From Fusarium oxysporum f. sp. lycopersici 4287 (taxonomy: Eukaryota > Ascomycota > Sordariomycetes > Hypocreales > Nectriaceae), in the NCBI RefSeq assembly GCF_000149955.1, contig NC_030995.1:2373453-2437452 (forward strand): DNA of 64,000 bases, in the 5' to 3' direction. Below are positions 1 to 10,206 of this stretch, one piece after another (the stretch's first letter is position 1; each line of letters opens with the position of its first letter). The notes beneath the pieces were generated by a model that was not told the origin of the DNA, made no database searches, and worked only from the letters and a program-made list of their open reading frames with translations. A program made the position numbers and the translations under genes.

Positions 1-606
1 CTTTTCACCACCTGCATCAACAAGCACATCTCCAGCATTGGCATACTTAGCGCCAATGATCTGGTCAACGCCCAGTCCATACTTGGTAGACAAAGGACTG
101 TAACTTCCGAGTGTTGCCCAACCGACATACCCAACTGAAGCATTCGGCGCCTTAGCCTCTCATCAGTCAACATTAGTCCACACAGTGGTGTTGACTCACG
201 TTGTTGTAATTAGCTCCTCGGCATCCAAAGCCTTCGCCAACTCCCGTGTAATGATCCCACCCCCAATATTAGCAGTCTTCTTATCCTCCGAAATATTGAC
301 ATAGTTGATATTGCGCATATCGAAAGTCAAAGCACCATTGACTTGGCTTCTGCCAGTGCAATTATGTCCGCCTGAGCGAACCACAAAGTCGATATTGTGC
401 GAAACGCAGAATCGAACTAGATCCTGAACGTCTGATGCATTTTGCGGCCTGGCGACGATGCTCGGAGAGCTGGAAGTCTTGATGAAGGATTTCGTAATAT
501 CGGTCCACTCTGCATCGCCAGGCAGGATGACTTTGATGTTTGGATATTCGGCGGTGAAGGCTTGGAAGACACTGGGGAGGGAGTCTGAATTGCTAATGGT
601 GGTCAT
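1..606 (-). CDS. FAD-linked oxidoreductase (BBE/6-hydroxynicotine oxidase-like), partial
   Basis: The N-terminal half of a flavoprotein oxidase runs off the left edge. Exon 1 (606-200) carries the FAD_binding_4 (PF01565) signature RSGGHNCTGRS near residue 78; the His is the usual covalent FAD-attachment site in this family. After an intron-like stretch beginning gtgagt (199-157), the sequence 156-1 encodes VGYVGWATLGSY and a following STKYGLGVDQI-type segment, which is the second half of the FAD-binding fold. Family members oxidise alcohols, amines or lactams with O2 in secondary or xenobiotic metabolism; the substrate is unknown. Oddity: exon 1 ends in phase 2, but neither nearby AG acceptor (159 or 157) continues in the frame of exon 2, so the gene may be broken or use a junction I cannot see. 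A minus-strand TATA-like box at 676-682 supports the start at 606. Confidence 0.72.
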
Positions 607-675
607 GGTGAGATGAGCTTGGTGATGCTGTGAGAGCAGGAGTGTAGATGGATGAGCAAGAAAGGCCCGGTGGCT

Positions 676-682
676 CTTTATA
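676..682 (-). promoter_or_regulatory. TATA-like box of the FAD oxidase gene
   Basis: The minus strand reads TATAAAG about 70 nt upstream of the ATG at 606, a usual distance for a fungal core promoter with a short leader. Assigned by motif and position only. Confidence 0.35.
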
Positions 683-1651
683 TTCCATTAGACCCGAGGG
701 TAATCATCGAGATCCCCGCTTCAAATCACCCGGGTCTTGTCAGTCTCATGTGGATTTACTCCGCCTTGGTAACTTAGCTGGTCTTCGTGGCATGGCTTTG
801 CCAAGGTTTGGCATAACTTGATAATACCATGGCAGACAAAGTTCAGCAGTGACTGTATCACATTCGCTAAACTCTCGGTATTCGGTACTTGTTCGAATCA
901 TCCGTCTTATGCTAAACATCGAAGGCGTTTCCCAGATCGAGAGCCCTACCGTGAAAAAGACATCATGATGTGATAGTAGAACTGCATCAGTTACACCGCC
1001 TCCACCAATTCAGTATGATGCTTATCCGGAATCAATGCTATAAGGCGCCACTTACGTAATTGTATTTCCTGATATGGGTTTTCGTATTTCCTTCGCTGTT
1101 TGTCCCCTGCTTAAAAGTCCGACGAAGGCCGCAATCAGGCTATAGCGGAATTCTGCGCTGACTCGGCGCAGAATGGACTGATCCATATCCCTGATGTCTT
1201 GAGATGAGCGTGACTGAACGCTTGTTTATGAAAGGATAGCGTTGATTCAAATTCCTCAAGACCTAGAGTTTGAACCGTACCAGTTGAAATCTACATATAC
1301 ACCCAGTAAAGACCAGTCTGCCTATCTCCAATGATTTCAATCCCCAAGCACGGCGGAGACCTAACCCGTCTGTGCAAGGTCTCAGCGTGCGTTAAAGGCT
1401 TAAAGCTTAAGTGAATGAATCTAGTAGTGTGTAACCTATAAGTGCTAAGACTTATGCGAGGGCCATCAGGCGTGTTTACTTTCCTGTGAAAAAGAGAGAG
1501 AATGGGCCAGGGAAAGAATAAGAGACAGGATTTACACAAGAAGTTCGGTGCAAGAGGTCATTCCATATATAGAACAAGAACCGGTCTATTTAATCTCTCC
1601 CTAAATTTATCCACTAAAACAACATCTCCCCATGTTGACTATAATAGAGCC
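683..1651. other. intergenic, no gene seen
   Basis: Between the FAD oxidase promoter and the 3' end of the NmrA-like gene I see only short open frames without recognisable motifs or codon bias. It probably holds the upstream region of the oxidase and the 3' UTR of the reductase. Confidence 0.5.
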
Positions 1652-2851
1652 TTAGTTGCTGGTCGTCATATACTCAGCCAAATTGTGGACAGCCATGAAA
1701 TCCTCCCACTTCATCAGATCAAGGCCAGGAAGCTAGATAGAATATGAGAAAGACAAATTTTCAGATACATAGTCCTCTTGGAATAGCTTACCTCATTAGC
1801 TTGCAAGAATTCAGGACGAGCATAGATCATGCCAAAGTCTCGAAAGATCAGCAACTGCTCTGTGAAGTCCAAAGCACATGTGTCGTCCATCTTGCTCTTT
1901 AGAATGGATTGGAACTCCTCGGAAGAGAGCTCATTGTAGCGTATGTCGATTCCGTAGGCTTTGGATAGTCAGCGACCCAACGTTCTCGCTCCTGGTCATC
2001 CATGATCGGAGTGAGTACTCACCAGATGCCATAGACTTGATCTTGTCTCCTTCCGAAATAGCCTCAGAATAGAAGGCAATTGTCTTTTCCAGGCATTCAT
2101 CGGGATGGTCGAGGATATACTGGACCAGCTTGCCGGTATCCGAGATAGCAACGTTTGGAAGAGGAGTTGTCTCAGGAAGAACAAAGGACCTCAAATAAGT
2201 CCCATCATCTTGCTGATCCCCATGTCAGCTTATCCACCACTACATTTATGCGACAACGGACCTTGATAGGAAGATAAGTACGCAGCTGCGTGACACAATT
2301 CTCAAAGTAATTCGGAAACAGCACCGCAGTTGTCTTCTTCCACAGAGCAGGTTTCTCGGTCCGAATGTAATCTGCCACAGCTGCTTTACTCTGCCAATGA
2401 TAAACATGAGGATATTTTCCATTCGAGATAGTTTTAGCGTCAGGCAAGCTCGCCCAAATGATGTGCTCGAGATTAGGGAGATCAGCGGCTATATCCATGA
2501 TACGCTTGCCCTGCTCTTCCTCTTTGGTAGCGGACATGTGTTGCCAAAAGTCAGTCATGGCGAAGATGATGTTAGCACCCTCAAAGGCCCTTCGTAGGCT
2601 GGTTGAATTGTCGACGTCTGCTTGATGCATTTCGATGCCAAGTTTCTTCAACGCTTCGGCCTTGGGAGAAGAGGTATTTCGGGTTAGACCGCGGATAGTG
2701 TATCTGTCCCGGGATTTGGCGAGCGTCTGAACGACTGAGCCACCCTAAGCGAAGAATAGTTAACCTGAATGCTCTGCACAAGGTGACTCGGGAATCATAC
2801 CTGAAGGCCGGTCGCACCAATAACAACCACAGTCTTCTTGTCTTGAGTCAT
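1652..2851 (-). CDS. NmrA-like NAD(P)-binding protein
   Basis: Five exons (2851-2801, 2744-2262, 2212-2023, 1958-1792, 1732-1652) join in frame to 323 aa. The N-terminus has a beta strand followed by GATGLQGGSV, the Gly-rich dinucleotide loop typical of NmrA/HSCARG atypical short-chain dehydrogenases, with the first intron falling between Q and GG of this motif. A later DFW/E...IWASLPDA segment and a NYFENCV segment fit the NmrA fold (PF05368). Family members bind NAD(P) and act either as redox-sensing regulators (NmrA of AreA) or as reductases acting on small molecules; which applies here cannot be read from the sequence. All junctions keep frame and no active-site lesion is visible. A TATA-like box at 2958-2965 lies about 107 nt upstream, which argues for the ATG at 2851 although the same frame stays open further upstream to 3112. 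Confidence 0.85.
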
Positions 2852-2957
2852 AGTGAAATGGTGTTGAAGGTAGGATTCCAAGCCGGGTTTCTCAACAACT
2901 CTGATGATAGATTCTGTGCTACAGAAACTCATGAGGAGTTCCAGTGGGAAATGAGCC

Positions 2958-2965
2958 CTTTTATA
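2958..2965 (-). promoter_or_regulatory. TATA-like box of the NmrA-like gene
   Basis: The minus strand reads TATAAAAG about 107 nt before the ATG at 2851. It helps decide the start: an upstream in-frame ATG at 3112 would put the box inside the coding region. Confidence 0.42.
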
Positions 2966-3364
2966 GAGCATGTTAGAAATATAAGTGATTCCACAGGCAG
3001 TGGAGTTCTGTAACAACTCCTCGAGCTTCAATTGGAACTTTGCGACATTGATGTCATAGACCCTTCTAATTTCCCGCTGATTCAGCGGGTTCGTGATGCT
3101 CAGGTTCCACAAGTGCCGGACTCATGAGAATGCCGGGGACCGGCAGTCAGGGGCAAGAATTATTGCCAGACTTATGAACATCATCAATTCTCGTGTAACA
3201 ATGTTTAAAATGTCCGCATTTGGATTGAACCGGTTCTGAAATGCGCTGTTGCAGAATATCTCGGATCGGTAAAGGCGGCCCATGTCGATTAGCGCCGATT
3301 TGTCCAGCTGCCGGCTCGGAAAACCCGAGGCGCGACAGTAGCCAGAAATTTTCCTGGCTTAATA

Positions 3365-3412
3365 CAATCACGTGCCAAAAGTCTGGAATCACCCCGCTCG
3401 ACCCTCGCTTTC
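3365..3412. repeat. left terminal inverted repeat of the Tc1-type element
   Basis: Contains GCCAAAAGTCTGGAATC at 3374-3390 followed by a C-rich stretch. The reverse complement of the same core is at 4721-4737. Confidence 0.7.
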
Positions 3413-3468
3413 TCACCAAGGTAGCTCAACCATCTCATCAACTTTAACACGCAGTATCTCGATGAAAG

Positions 3469-4603
3469 ATGGCTTCTAAAGAGCGCTCTTTTGGCTCAGA
3501 AATAAGCGGAAATCGCCAATTCAATCATGAATTTACTCCGGTCCAAAGAGCTGCAATAATGGCGGAGTTACGGGCCGGCAAATCTCAACGTATAGTTGCG
3601 GCTAACTTCAACACCACGCAAGGTACAATATCAAAGACCAAAAAACGCTGGGAAGAAGAGGAAATACTGCAATCTAGGGCACGAAAATGGCGTCCTAAGA
3701 AACTTACGGCGCTGCAGATTGTAAGAATCAATTCATTTATTAATCGGCATCGTAAGATCACTTGGAATGACGTTCTTGAGCTTGGTTTAGATGTCTCAAT
3801 CCGTACCTTAAAACGACGTCTACAGAGCCATTGGCGCCGTAAATGGCGGTCAAAAGACGGATTAAACTGTCAGAAGAAGATGCAAAAGCCAGGCTTAAAT
3901 ACTGTGAGTTTTGGCTCCGTCATCTTGACGATTACATACAGGTAAGTCAGTTGAAAGTGAAGCTATCACCACTGACTTTGCCGTACAGATTTGCTTCAGT
4001 GACGAAGTTACTGTACAGAATGCACCGAACAATCCCGACGGCTGGGTCTTTCGCCGACCTGATGAGAGATATAGGAAGGACCTAGTTAACATTCAGTCAC
4101 ACGGAAAGGCTTGTCAGTCGGTCATGTTCTGGGGAGCCATTGCTGGAACTAATAGGTCATATATTATCCCTATGATAAGGGATCCGGCGGCCAAAAAAGG
4201 AGGTTATTCCAGCTGGTCATATAGGAAAGCTCTTACAGAAGGTCTCCTCCCTTTCCTCGATAAATTTGAGCTATTTCAGCAAGACAACGCCCGTGTGCAC
4301 ATCGCCAAAGCTACAATAGATTGGTTGCTTTTACACGGCATTATTCCAATTAATTGGCCGGCACATTCCCCTGATTTAAACCCAATTGAACATATCTGGA
4401 AGGCTTTAAAAGCTAAATTACGAAGGATTCATCCAGAATATATCAAATTAGGCAAAAGCGAGGCTCACAGGAAATTGCTGATTAAATGGATCCAAGAAGC
4501 GTGGGAGGCCTTGCCGGACTACCTGATTTTGAAGCTCACGAAGTCTGCCGAAAACAGGCTTCGCGCTTGCATGCGCGCGCGTGGTTGGTATACAAAATAT
4601 TGA
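3469..4603 (+). pseudogene. Tc1-type transposase, frameshifted
   Basis: The first part (ATG 3469) has a helix-turn-helix DNA-binding region (residues about 20-60, RAAIMAELRAGKSQ). Coding then moves to another frame near 3843-3848, where a single missing base best explains the jump, and continues through LSEEDAKARLKYCEFWL. A 47-nt intron (3942-3988, gtaagt..acag) leads to CFSDEVTVQNAP, giving the first catalytic Asp. QQDNARVH gives the second, and SPDLNPIEHIW gives the Glu, with exactly 34 residues between the last two. It ends at 4603. Apart from the one-base lesion the protein is complete, so the damage looks young. Sequencing error at this base cannot be excluded. Confidence 0.8.
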
Positions 4604-4692
4604 TCTCCTGATTCAGGGCTTTAAAATGATATATAAATGAAGCTATCACGATAATTCCCTCTATTTCAATTGCAATGTGAAGTCAGGCGGTG

Positions 4693-4747
4693 AGATCGGG
4701 GGTGCTGTTGGGGTGCGGGGCGATTCCAGACTTTTGGCCTGACATTT
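4693..4747. repeat. right terminal inverted repeat of the Tc1-type element
   Basis: Its reverse complement reads GCCAAAAGTCTGGAATC, then CCCCGC and a C-rich stretch ending CTCACC, parallel to the left repeat with small gaps and substitutions. Confidence 0.7.
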
Positions 4748-4810
4748 TAACACCACTTATTATCCCTCTCCATAGATGGCATGCGGATAAACAGCAAACA
4801 GCCAATCGTA

Positions 4811-6948
4811 ATGCCGAAATCGACAAGAGGTCGAAAACCGCGGGCTTGCGACTCATGTCGCAGGAAGAAGGTAGGGTTTTTGCTCCGCTGCCTCTGGCCG
4901 AGCTTGAGTAGTGAGGCACCGCGCTGCAACGCGCAGCGGTCGTTAGTCGTTGAATCGCTTCATCTTATACCAATGCTCAAGTTTGTTATTGGGGTAATTC
5001 GCTAACTCACGTCTAGATCCAGTGTGACCGAGCTGTACCGCAGTGCGACTACTGCCAACATCATGGGTTGACGTGTACCTACAACGAAGCTGCAAAGACA
5101 GAGGGATCCGCACTTCGGTATACCGAGTCCTCGACCGATATATTCCGGCTCTTTCAACTGAATTAATACAACAGATCTAAGCTTTCAAGGCTTCCGAAAA
5201 CCGCATTACCGAGTCGACAGCTTAGTCTTTTTGAACAAGATGATAGGGAGCTTATTCCTCGTGGTGAGAGTCTTTCTTACCATATTACGTCTTCCTTTCG
5301 CTAATGCAAGATTTCTTTTTAGCGAGCGATGCTCATGATTGTAATCCAACTTATTTAGAGGGCTTGCGTTTGTTGAATGGTAATTCGCTCTTCAGCCCGC
5401 AAGGTCAACAGTGGATCAAAAGCAGGACAGGCTCAACCATTTCATCAAATATCGTCGACAAGTACCGTCTTCCTTACCTGTGTTCCATCGGGCCCCCTCT
5501 TGCAAATGATAATCACAAGCTTCTAAAGCTTCCCAACAGTAGGATTGTCGAGGAGCTAGCAGCGCGATTTTATTCATCTGCGCAGTCTCTTGTCTTCCCA
5601 CTGCTAAGTCTTCACCGCTTCATGACGACAACCCTGCCTCTTGCTTATTCAGAAGGCGCCGGGAGCAAACTCCATACGATTAGTGCCAAGGCTTGTGCTT
5701 ATGGAGTGCTGCTTATGAGCGACATCTTTGGTCTTGACACAGGCGATGATATGGCTGACATTGGTTGCTGGTGCCAAAGATATGCTTTGGAAATCGAAGG
5801 GTCAATACCTCTGATCTTACGCGAGATGAAGATCGATGGACTTGAGTCGTTGATGATGCTCGTAAGTTCCATTTCTTCAACCTAACAATGCGGGATCTGA
5901 CTAGCGACTGTATAGATGATCTTCAAATACTTCATGGGAGATTTAGAATCCGCATCTTTCCTCGTCTCAGTCACTTCGCGCTTCCTGTTCCAGCTCGGAG
6001 CCCACATATTTCCTTCCCCCCCAGACCACTACGATAAGCGCAATGAAGCTCACCATATACGTGACCTCTTTTGGGTCTGCTACTGCATCGACAAAGACCT
6101 GTCTCACAGGACTGGTCAACCGCCTGCCATCAACGACGATCACTGCGACCTCACGCTGCCTCCTAACTACGTCCAGATGCAGAGCTCCAATATCCTAAGT
6201 TCCGGCCCATGTTCAAGTCGCAACTCCTCCACTGTGCCGCTCTATCCATGGGACATTCGACTCTCGGTAATGAAGTCAAAGATCTATAACGACCTCCACT
6301 CGATAAGTGCCTCCAGACTATCAGAGACCGAAATATTGAGAAAGATCCGGCATTTGGATAAAGAGTTGGAAGCTTGGAGAGTGACTCTTCCACCTGACCA
6401 TCGACCGACCTTGTCGTTCCTGGAGCAAACACCTGTTGATGCCCAGACAAATACACAGGCAATCATGCTCCGGCTGTCATATCACCACTGCATTATTCTC
6501 ATTCACCAAGCTCGATGCAGGATCTTCCAGTCAGATCAGCCTATCGACAACTTGATAGACGACGGCCATAGGATAAACTTCCAGATTTTAGTCGACGCCT
6601 CAAGATCTATCTTGATCTACCTGGAAAAGGCACTCCCCGTCCTGGCCCATGAGTGCTTCTGGTACCTGTTACCGTCACACTGTTCTATCATTCTGTCTCA
6701 ATAAGACTAACATTGTATTTAGGGTCATCATCTTCTATCCAATGATTGCAATCTCAACTATCTTCTCCGTCGCGCTTCTTGATAACCGATCAGACCCAGA
6801 GAACGAAAGACTTAAGCTGCTGCAAGGCTTTACACGATTGATCAGGCAAATACCTATCAAAAGGCTTACTGTCGCGGAGATATCGCACTTGGAGTTTATC
6901 GAGGAGCTCGTGGAGGAAATGGGCAGATTAGTACTGGTTACTCATTGA
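4811..6948 (+). CDS. Zn2Cys6 fungal transcription factor
   Basis: Six exons (4811-4870, 5017-5117, 5190-5263, 5323-5861, 5916-6661, 6723-6948) give 581 aa in one frame. The zinc cluster is at the N-terminus: Cys13, 16, 23, 30, 33 and 40 with C-x2-C-x6-C-x6-C-x2-C-x6-C spacing, split by intron 1 as is common. The middle holds a fungal_trans (PF04082) domain with DLFWVCYCIDKDLSHRTGQP. Nuclear, DNA-binding; target unknown. The 5118-5189 segment is read here as an intron with a weak donor (gtatac) because it contains an in-frame TAA at 5164. If it is not spliced the protein stops after about 69 residues. It lies just downstream of the Tc1-type element, whose right end is about 60 nt before the ATG, so its promoter may have been altered by that insertion. 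Confidence 0.78.
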
Positions 6949-7332
6949 GCGGTTATTCCAGGCCGCCAAGTCACGAAGTTGCCCAAACCAGCCTAAAGCT
7001 TACTGATCACGATGAAAAAAGTACATTCCGTACAAAAGTACCAATAGCCTCAACACGCGCAGATTAATAAGACCAACGGCCTTAACATGCTACCTCCGCA
7101 TATTTAACCGCGTTAACTCCCAATTGAAGTTTAGGTTAAGCGGGGCGAATGCGAAAAATAAGCACGCCTGCAGATTCCGTCAGCAAAAAACGGAGAAATA
7201 GCATTGTCCGATCAAAGACCGCTAAAACCCAGCAAATCAGAGAGCTTTGAAGCACACTAAACTCAATTTGGAAAGGGATCTCTGATTGGTCAAGATACTA
7301 TCATCGTCATGTTGGAAGAGGTGCATGTTGGA

Positions 7333-7340
7333 TATATAAG
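7333..7340 (+). promoter_or_regulatory. TATA box of the alpha/beta hydrolase gene
   Basis: TATATAAG about 100 nt before the ATG at 7442. The remainder of 6949-7441 holds no gene; it is the promoter of the hydrolase and the 3' end of the regulator. Confidence 0.45.
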
Positions 7341-7441
7341 ACGCGGGATTCTCTGACAATGGATGAGAATATTTACAGACCAGTTCATTATACAAAGACA
7401 CTTATATCTCGATCAATCTTGACATCCAAAACTTTTCCACA

Positions 7442-8410
7442 ATGGAGTTTCCTAACCCTTCTCTCATCGGCGGCGCAGCTGACATCCCGGTTAACTCTGC
7501 TTCACCCATCTTCACCTTCACACCAGTCACTCTCCCCTCCAAAGACCGCAGAGTCGATCTCGACCTGAAGGTCACAGCTCCCATCAATGGAGATAATCTC
7601 CCCATTATAGTTCTCTCCCACGGCCACGGCCCAAGCAACTATCTCTCCTCGCTCAAGGGCTACGGCCCTGTTGCCGATTGGTGGGCTAGCCATGGCTTTG
7701 TCGTCATTCAACCTACACACTTGAGCTCTCGACAACTAGGCTTCGAGCTGAACGCTGAGAGTATTAGTGAGCTCTTTATGGAGTCTCGCGCTAAGGATTT
7801 GGTTCAGATTGTCGATAGTCTTGATAACATTGAGACTACTGTCCCTCTTCTCAAGGGCAGACTTGACAAGTCCAAGATTGCTGTTGTTGGACATTCCCTC
7901 GGCTCTTTGTCCTCTGCTCTCCTGCTCGGCGCCGTCAACACCGACCCTCGTGATGGAAAAACCTTCAAGGTCGCTGATCCCCGCATCAAAGCAGGCGTCC
8001 TCTTCGGTGCCATCGGCGCAAGCGACGATCCCTCTGAAAACGGGAAATCCATGCTTCCCTTCCTCGACCTCAACTTCTCCAACATGACGACTCCCTGTCT
8101 CGTATTCTGGGGCGACAGTGACGTCAGTCCACATCTCACAAACCGAGGAGCAGACTGGCATAATGATCCCTACAAGCTCTCACCAGGACCTAAGGCTTCC
8201 TTTGAGGTTAAGGATGGAAAGCATGGGTTTGGTGGTATTAGTGGATGGGATGCTGAGGAGTGTCAGGATGAGGGTGTTGAGAGGTTGGCGGCGATGCAGA
8301 GGGTTACGTGGGCTTATCTGAGGAGTCAGTTGTATGGCGATGATCCATGGGAGGAGGCGAAGAAGGCTATTGGGCAGCATCCTCAAATTGGAAAGATTGA
8401 GGAGAAGTAG
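7442..8410 (+). CDS. alpha/beta hydrolase (PAF-acetylhydrolase/chlorophyllase-like)
   Basis: Single exon, 322 aa. A strand followed by LSHGHGPSNY (oxyanion-hole region, residue about 59) precedes the nucleophile elbow GHSLG with Ser152. The acid is likely in VFWGDSDVSP and the His in DGKHGFGG, so the triad looks complete. The fold resembles serine esterases of the chlorophyllase/dienelactone/PAF-AH group; substrate unknown, probably a small ester or lipid. No signal peptide is seen (the N-terminus is MEFPNPSLIGG), so it is probably cytosolic. The start is the first ATG after a TATA box. Confidence 0.82.
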   Translation: MEFPNPSLIGGAADIPVNSASPIFTFTPVTLPSKDRRVDLDLKVTAPINGDNLPIIVLSHGHGPSNYLSSLKGYGPVADWWASHGFVVIQPTHLSSRQLGFELNAESISELFMESRAKDLVQIVDSLDNIETTVPLLKGRLDKSKIAVVGHSLGSLSSALLLGAVNTDPRDGKTFKVADPRIKAGVLFGAIGASDDPSENGKSMLPFLDLNFSNMTTPCLVFWGDSDVSPHLTNRGADWHNDPYKLSPGPKASFEVKDGKHGFGGISGWDAEECQDEGVERLAAMQRVTWAYLRSQLYGDDPWEEAKKAIGQHPQIGKIEEK

Positions 8411-8533
8411 TGGACACAGGAGCTTGTTGAATTTCTAGTTAAGGATAGTCACTCGCATACATACTAAGTTTCATACCCACACGTTTGCCTTGCCGCTTTA
8501 CCAACCAAAGGTGGCACACTTTTCATGTAGCAT

Positions 8534-8589
8534 ATGAAGACTTTGGCACCCTCTTCGGCGAAGTGTTCAGCGATGCCTTAGCCAAAGCT
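8534..8589 (-). pseudogene. relic of a short-chain dehydrogenase (nucleotide-binding segment)
   Basis: On the minus strand this stretch encodes GIAEHFAEEGAKVFIC, the segment after the Gly-rich loop of an SDR. It matches the intact SDR gene of this window (44687-44742) at 48 of 56 positions by eye. All eight differences are transitions, and most leave the amino acid unchanged except one that turns a Gln codon into TAA. Weaker similarity continues a little on the 8520 side. No further exons are recognisable between 8411 and 8865, so this is a fragment of a lost gene or of an old duplication. Confidence 0.6.
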
Positions 8590-8865
8590 ATGTTGTATAG
8601 TAGCTGTAATGTTTGTCTGTTCACTAATTCTGGCTGTCAGACTTGGACACTTCTCAATTTTATCAACGCAAGGGTCCTGTCAGCTACACTCGACTTGCTT
8701 GTTTTATATTGGTCACGAGTATAGTGCCTTGCGTCTTTCAGAGGGGTTGGCTGCGCCCCGGGAATCCACAGGGCGCAGCGAATCCTCTTGAAGGTCAATA
8801 TGGTAGATAAGGCAGGTAAGTCAGCCAAGTGATAATCTGCCAGGCATCTTTAACTTTTCACCTGC

Positions 8866-9144
8866 ATGGAGGCGTCTCGAGCTCTTCTATCTTCAAAAAT
8901 GCCGCACCGCCATTCACACCACCACCATACTGACCATTCCTCAACGTTCGCCGGGCCAATATTGCCTGATACTGAGCCTCTCCTCCCGCCTCCTACAACC
9001 TTCGAAAATGACACCAAGGTTGACATCATAACGATGGAGCGTATAATCTCCATGGTGATATTTTTTGCAGTCGTCATTTTTGGATTTTTGACTATCTGGA
9101 ACTGGAGCCAAGAGCCGTCCCGACCGCCGTACCCGGACCCATGA
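8866..9144 (+). CDS. hypothetical small membrane protein
   Basis: A 92-aa frame starting at ATG 8866 with a His-rich patch (HRHSHHHH, residues 14-21), an acidic Pro-rich stretch and one strong hydrophobic helix (IISMVIFFAVVIFGFLTIW, residues about 60-78), ending in a short Pro-rich tail. The layout suggests a single-pass membrane protein with its N-terminus in the cytoplasm. I do not recognise the family. Degenerate similarity to a second stretch at about 9499-9718 hints at a tandem duplicate. It could also be chance. Confidence 0.35.
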   Translation: MEASRALLSSKMPHRHSHHHHTDHSSTFAGPILPDTEPLLPPPTTFENDTKVDIITMERIISMVIFFAVVIFGFLTIWNWSQEPSRPPYPDP

Positions 9145-10206
9145 GTCTGCGTTTCGTACACTATCCGAACAATGCTACGAGCCGCGCGTGGGGCATCCTG
9201 CAAGGCAAGCGATAGAAGAATAGCTTGGAAGATTGGAGTACGAAGGCGAGAAGGATGCTACATGCTTTGAATGGCGCGCGGGGTCGGTCCAATGCCGATA
9301 TGAAAGACAGTGGCTGCACCAGACATATACCAGAGCGGGAAATCAATGTCAGCGAAATTATGATTTGCATCTGTTTCTCTCCCCTCCATACAAAAGTCTC
9401 TGGCACTTCTATCTTCTCGGTGTTCAAAACCTAGGATTGCGTCCTTCTCGCCATCATATCTAACTCGGAATCCCACTGAGCAACCTTTGGCTAAAACTGA
9501 GCCTCTCATACCGCGCGCTCTGGCCTCACAAACCGGCATCACAAGAGTGCAAATTCTTCACCTTTGTCTTTGGATTTTTGGTCTTCGGGGTTTCAACCTT
9601 CTGTCGGGCGATTGGCCAAATCTCAGATCCGCTTGACGCATCGCCACCTCTGCCACCGACTTTCAACATGAACACATTTCGAGGGCTGCCTGGCTATGGT
9701 TTTATCCCGAGTCATTAATTCGGCCTAGCTCTTCAGATCTCAGGTCTTCAGAGCTCAAAACCACTGCTCCATTCATCCACATTCTGGTCAATTGTCAGAC
9801 CATATCTACACAGGAGTGAAGTTGCAGCCATCACTCACGGCAAACATTTTAACTCAGATGATCTGCACGTAAAACCTCCGATGATGCCGAGATTACAGGG
9901 TTATCAATTCAAGGTTTCATCGGCAAGTCAAAGCTTGAGTGGTGCTTTGACAACTGCCGACTTGCAGTCGCATCTGCATAGTCATAATTAACGCATTAAA
10001 CTCAATTTCCCCTGTTGATCTGCTCAATTCAGGAACAATTGTAACAATGCTATATGATGATAAACATGCGGTAATTACATCTGCGACATTCCAAAAAAAA
10101 AAGTAAATTTGAGCATCGGCACATGCAAATGCATTGCTCTTTGGGTTAAAATGCGGTGCTGCCCAGTCGGTTGTTTCTGAGCATATGGCATTCACTCATT
10201 CAGGCC
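9145..10206. other. intergenic, possible decayed copy of the small membrane protein
   Basis: Positions 9499-9510 repeat the 12-mer actgagcctctc found at 8972-8983. The later frame at about 9570-9718 encodes FVFGFLVFGVSTF followed by a Pro-rich tail, echoing the helix and tail of the upstream small protein. The frames between are broken. The rest is the promoter of the GH47 gene, including an A-tract near 10093. Confidence 0.35.

Larger units (their letters stand above)
3363..4749 (+). mobile_element. Tc1-type (DD34E) DNA transposon
   Basis: About 1.38 kb bounded by TA dinucleotides (3363-3364 and 4748-4749), the target duplication expected for Tc1/mariner elements. Next to each TA lie inverted terminal repeats sharing the exact core GCCAAAAGTCTGGAATC and a looser match extending about 50 nt inward (CCCCGC... 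to CTCACC). Between them lies one transposase gene (3469-4603) with a DD34E catalytic triad. The outermost 12 nt of the repeats match less well, so the boundaries are inferred from the TA plus core repeat. The single frame lesion in the transposase suggests a copy that can no longer act by itself. Confidence 0.75.

Noticed and set aside
870..900. GTTCGAATC-like B-box suggesting a tRNA near 890
   Set aside because: No acceptor stem, A-box or anticodon arm at the right distance.
2852..3112. In-frame upstream extension of the NmrA-like protein to an ATG at 3112
   Set aside because: A TATA-like box at 2958-2965 lies within it, the extension has no NmrA-family similarity, and the family starts with the beta strand before the Gly-rich loop.
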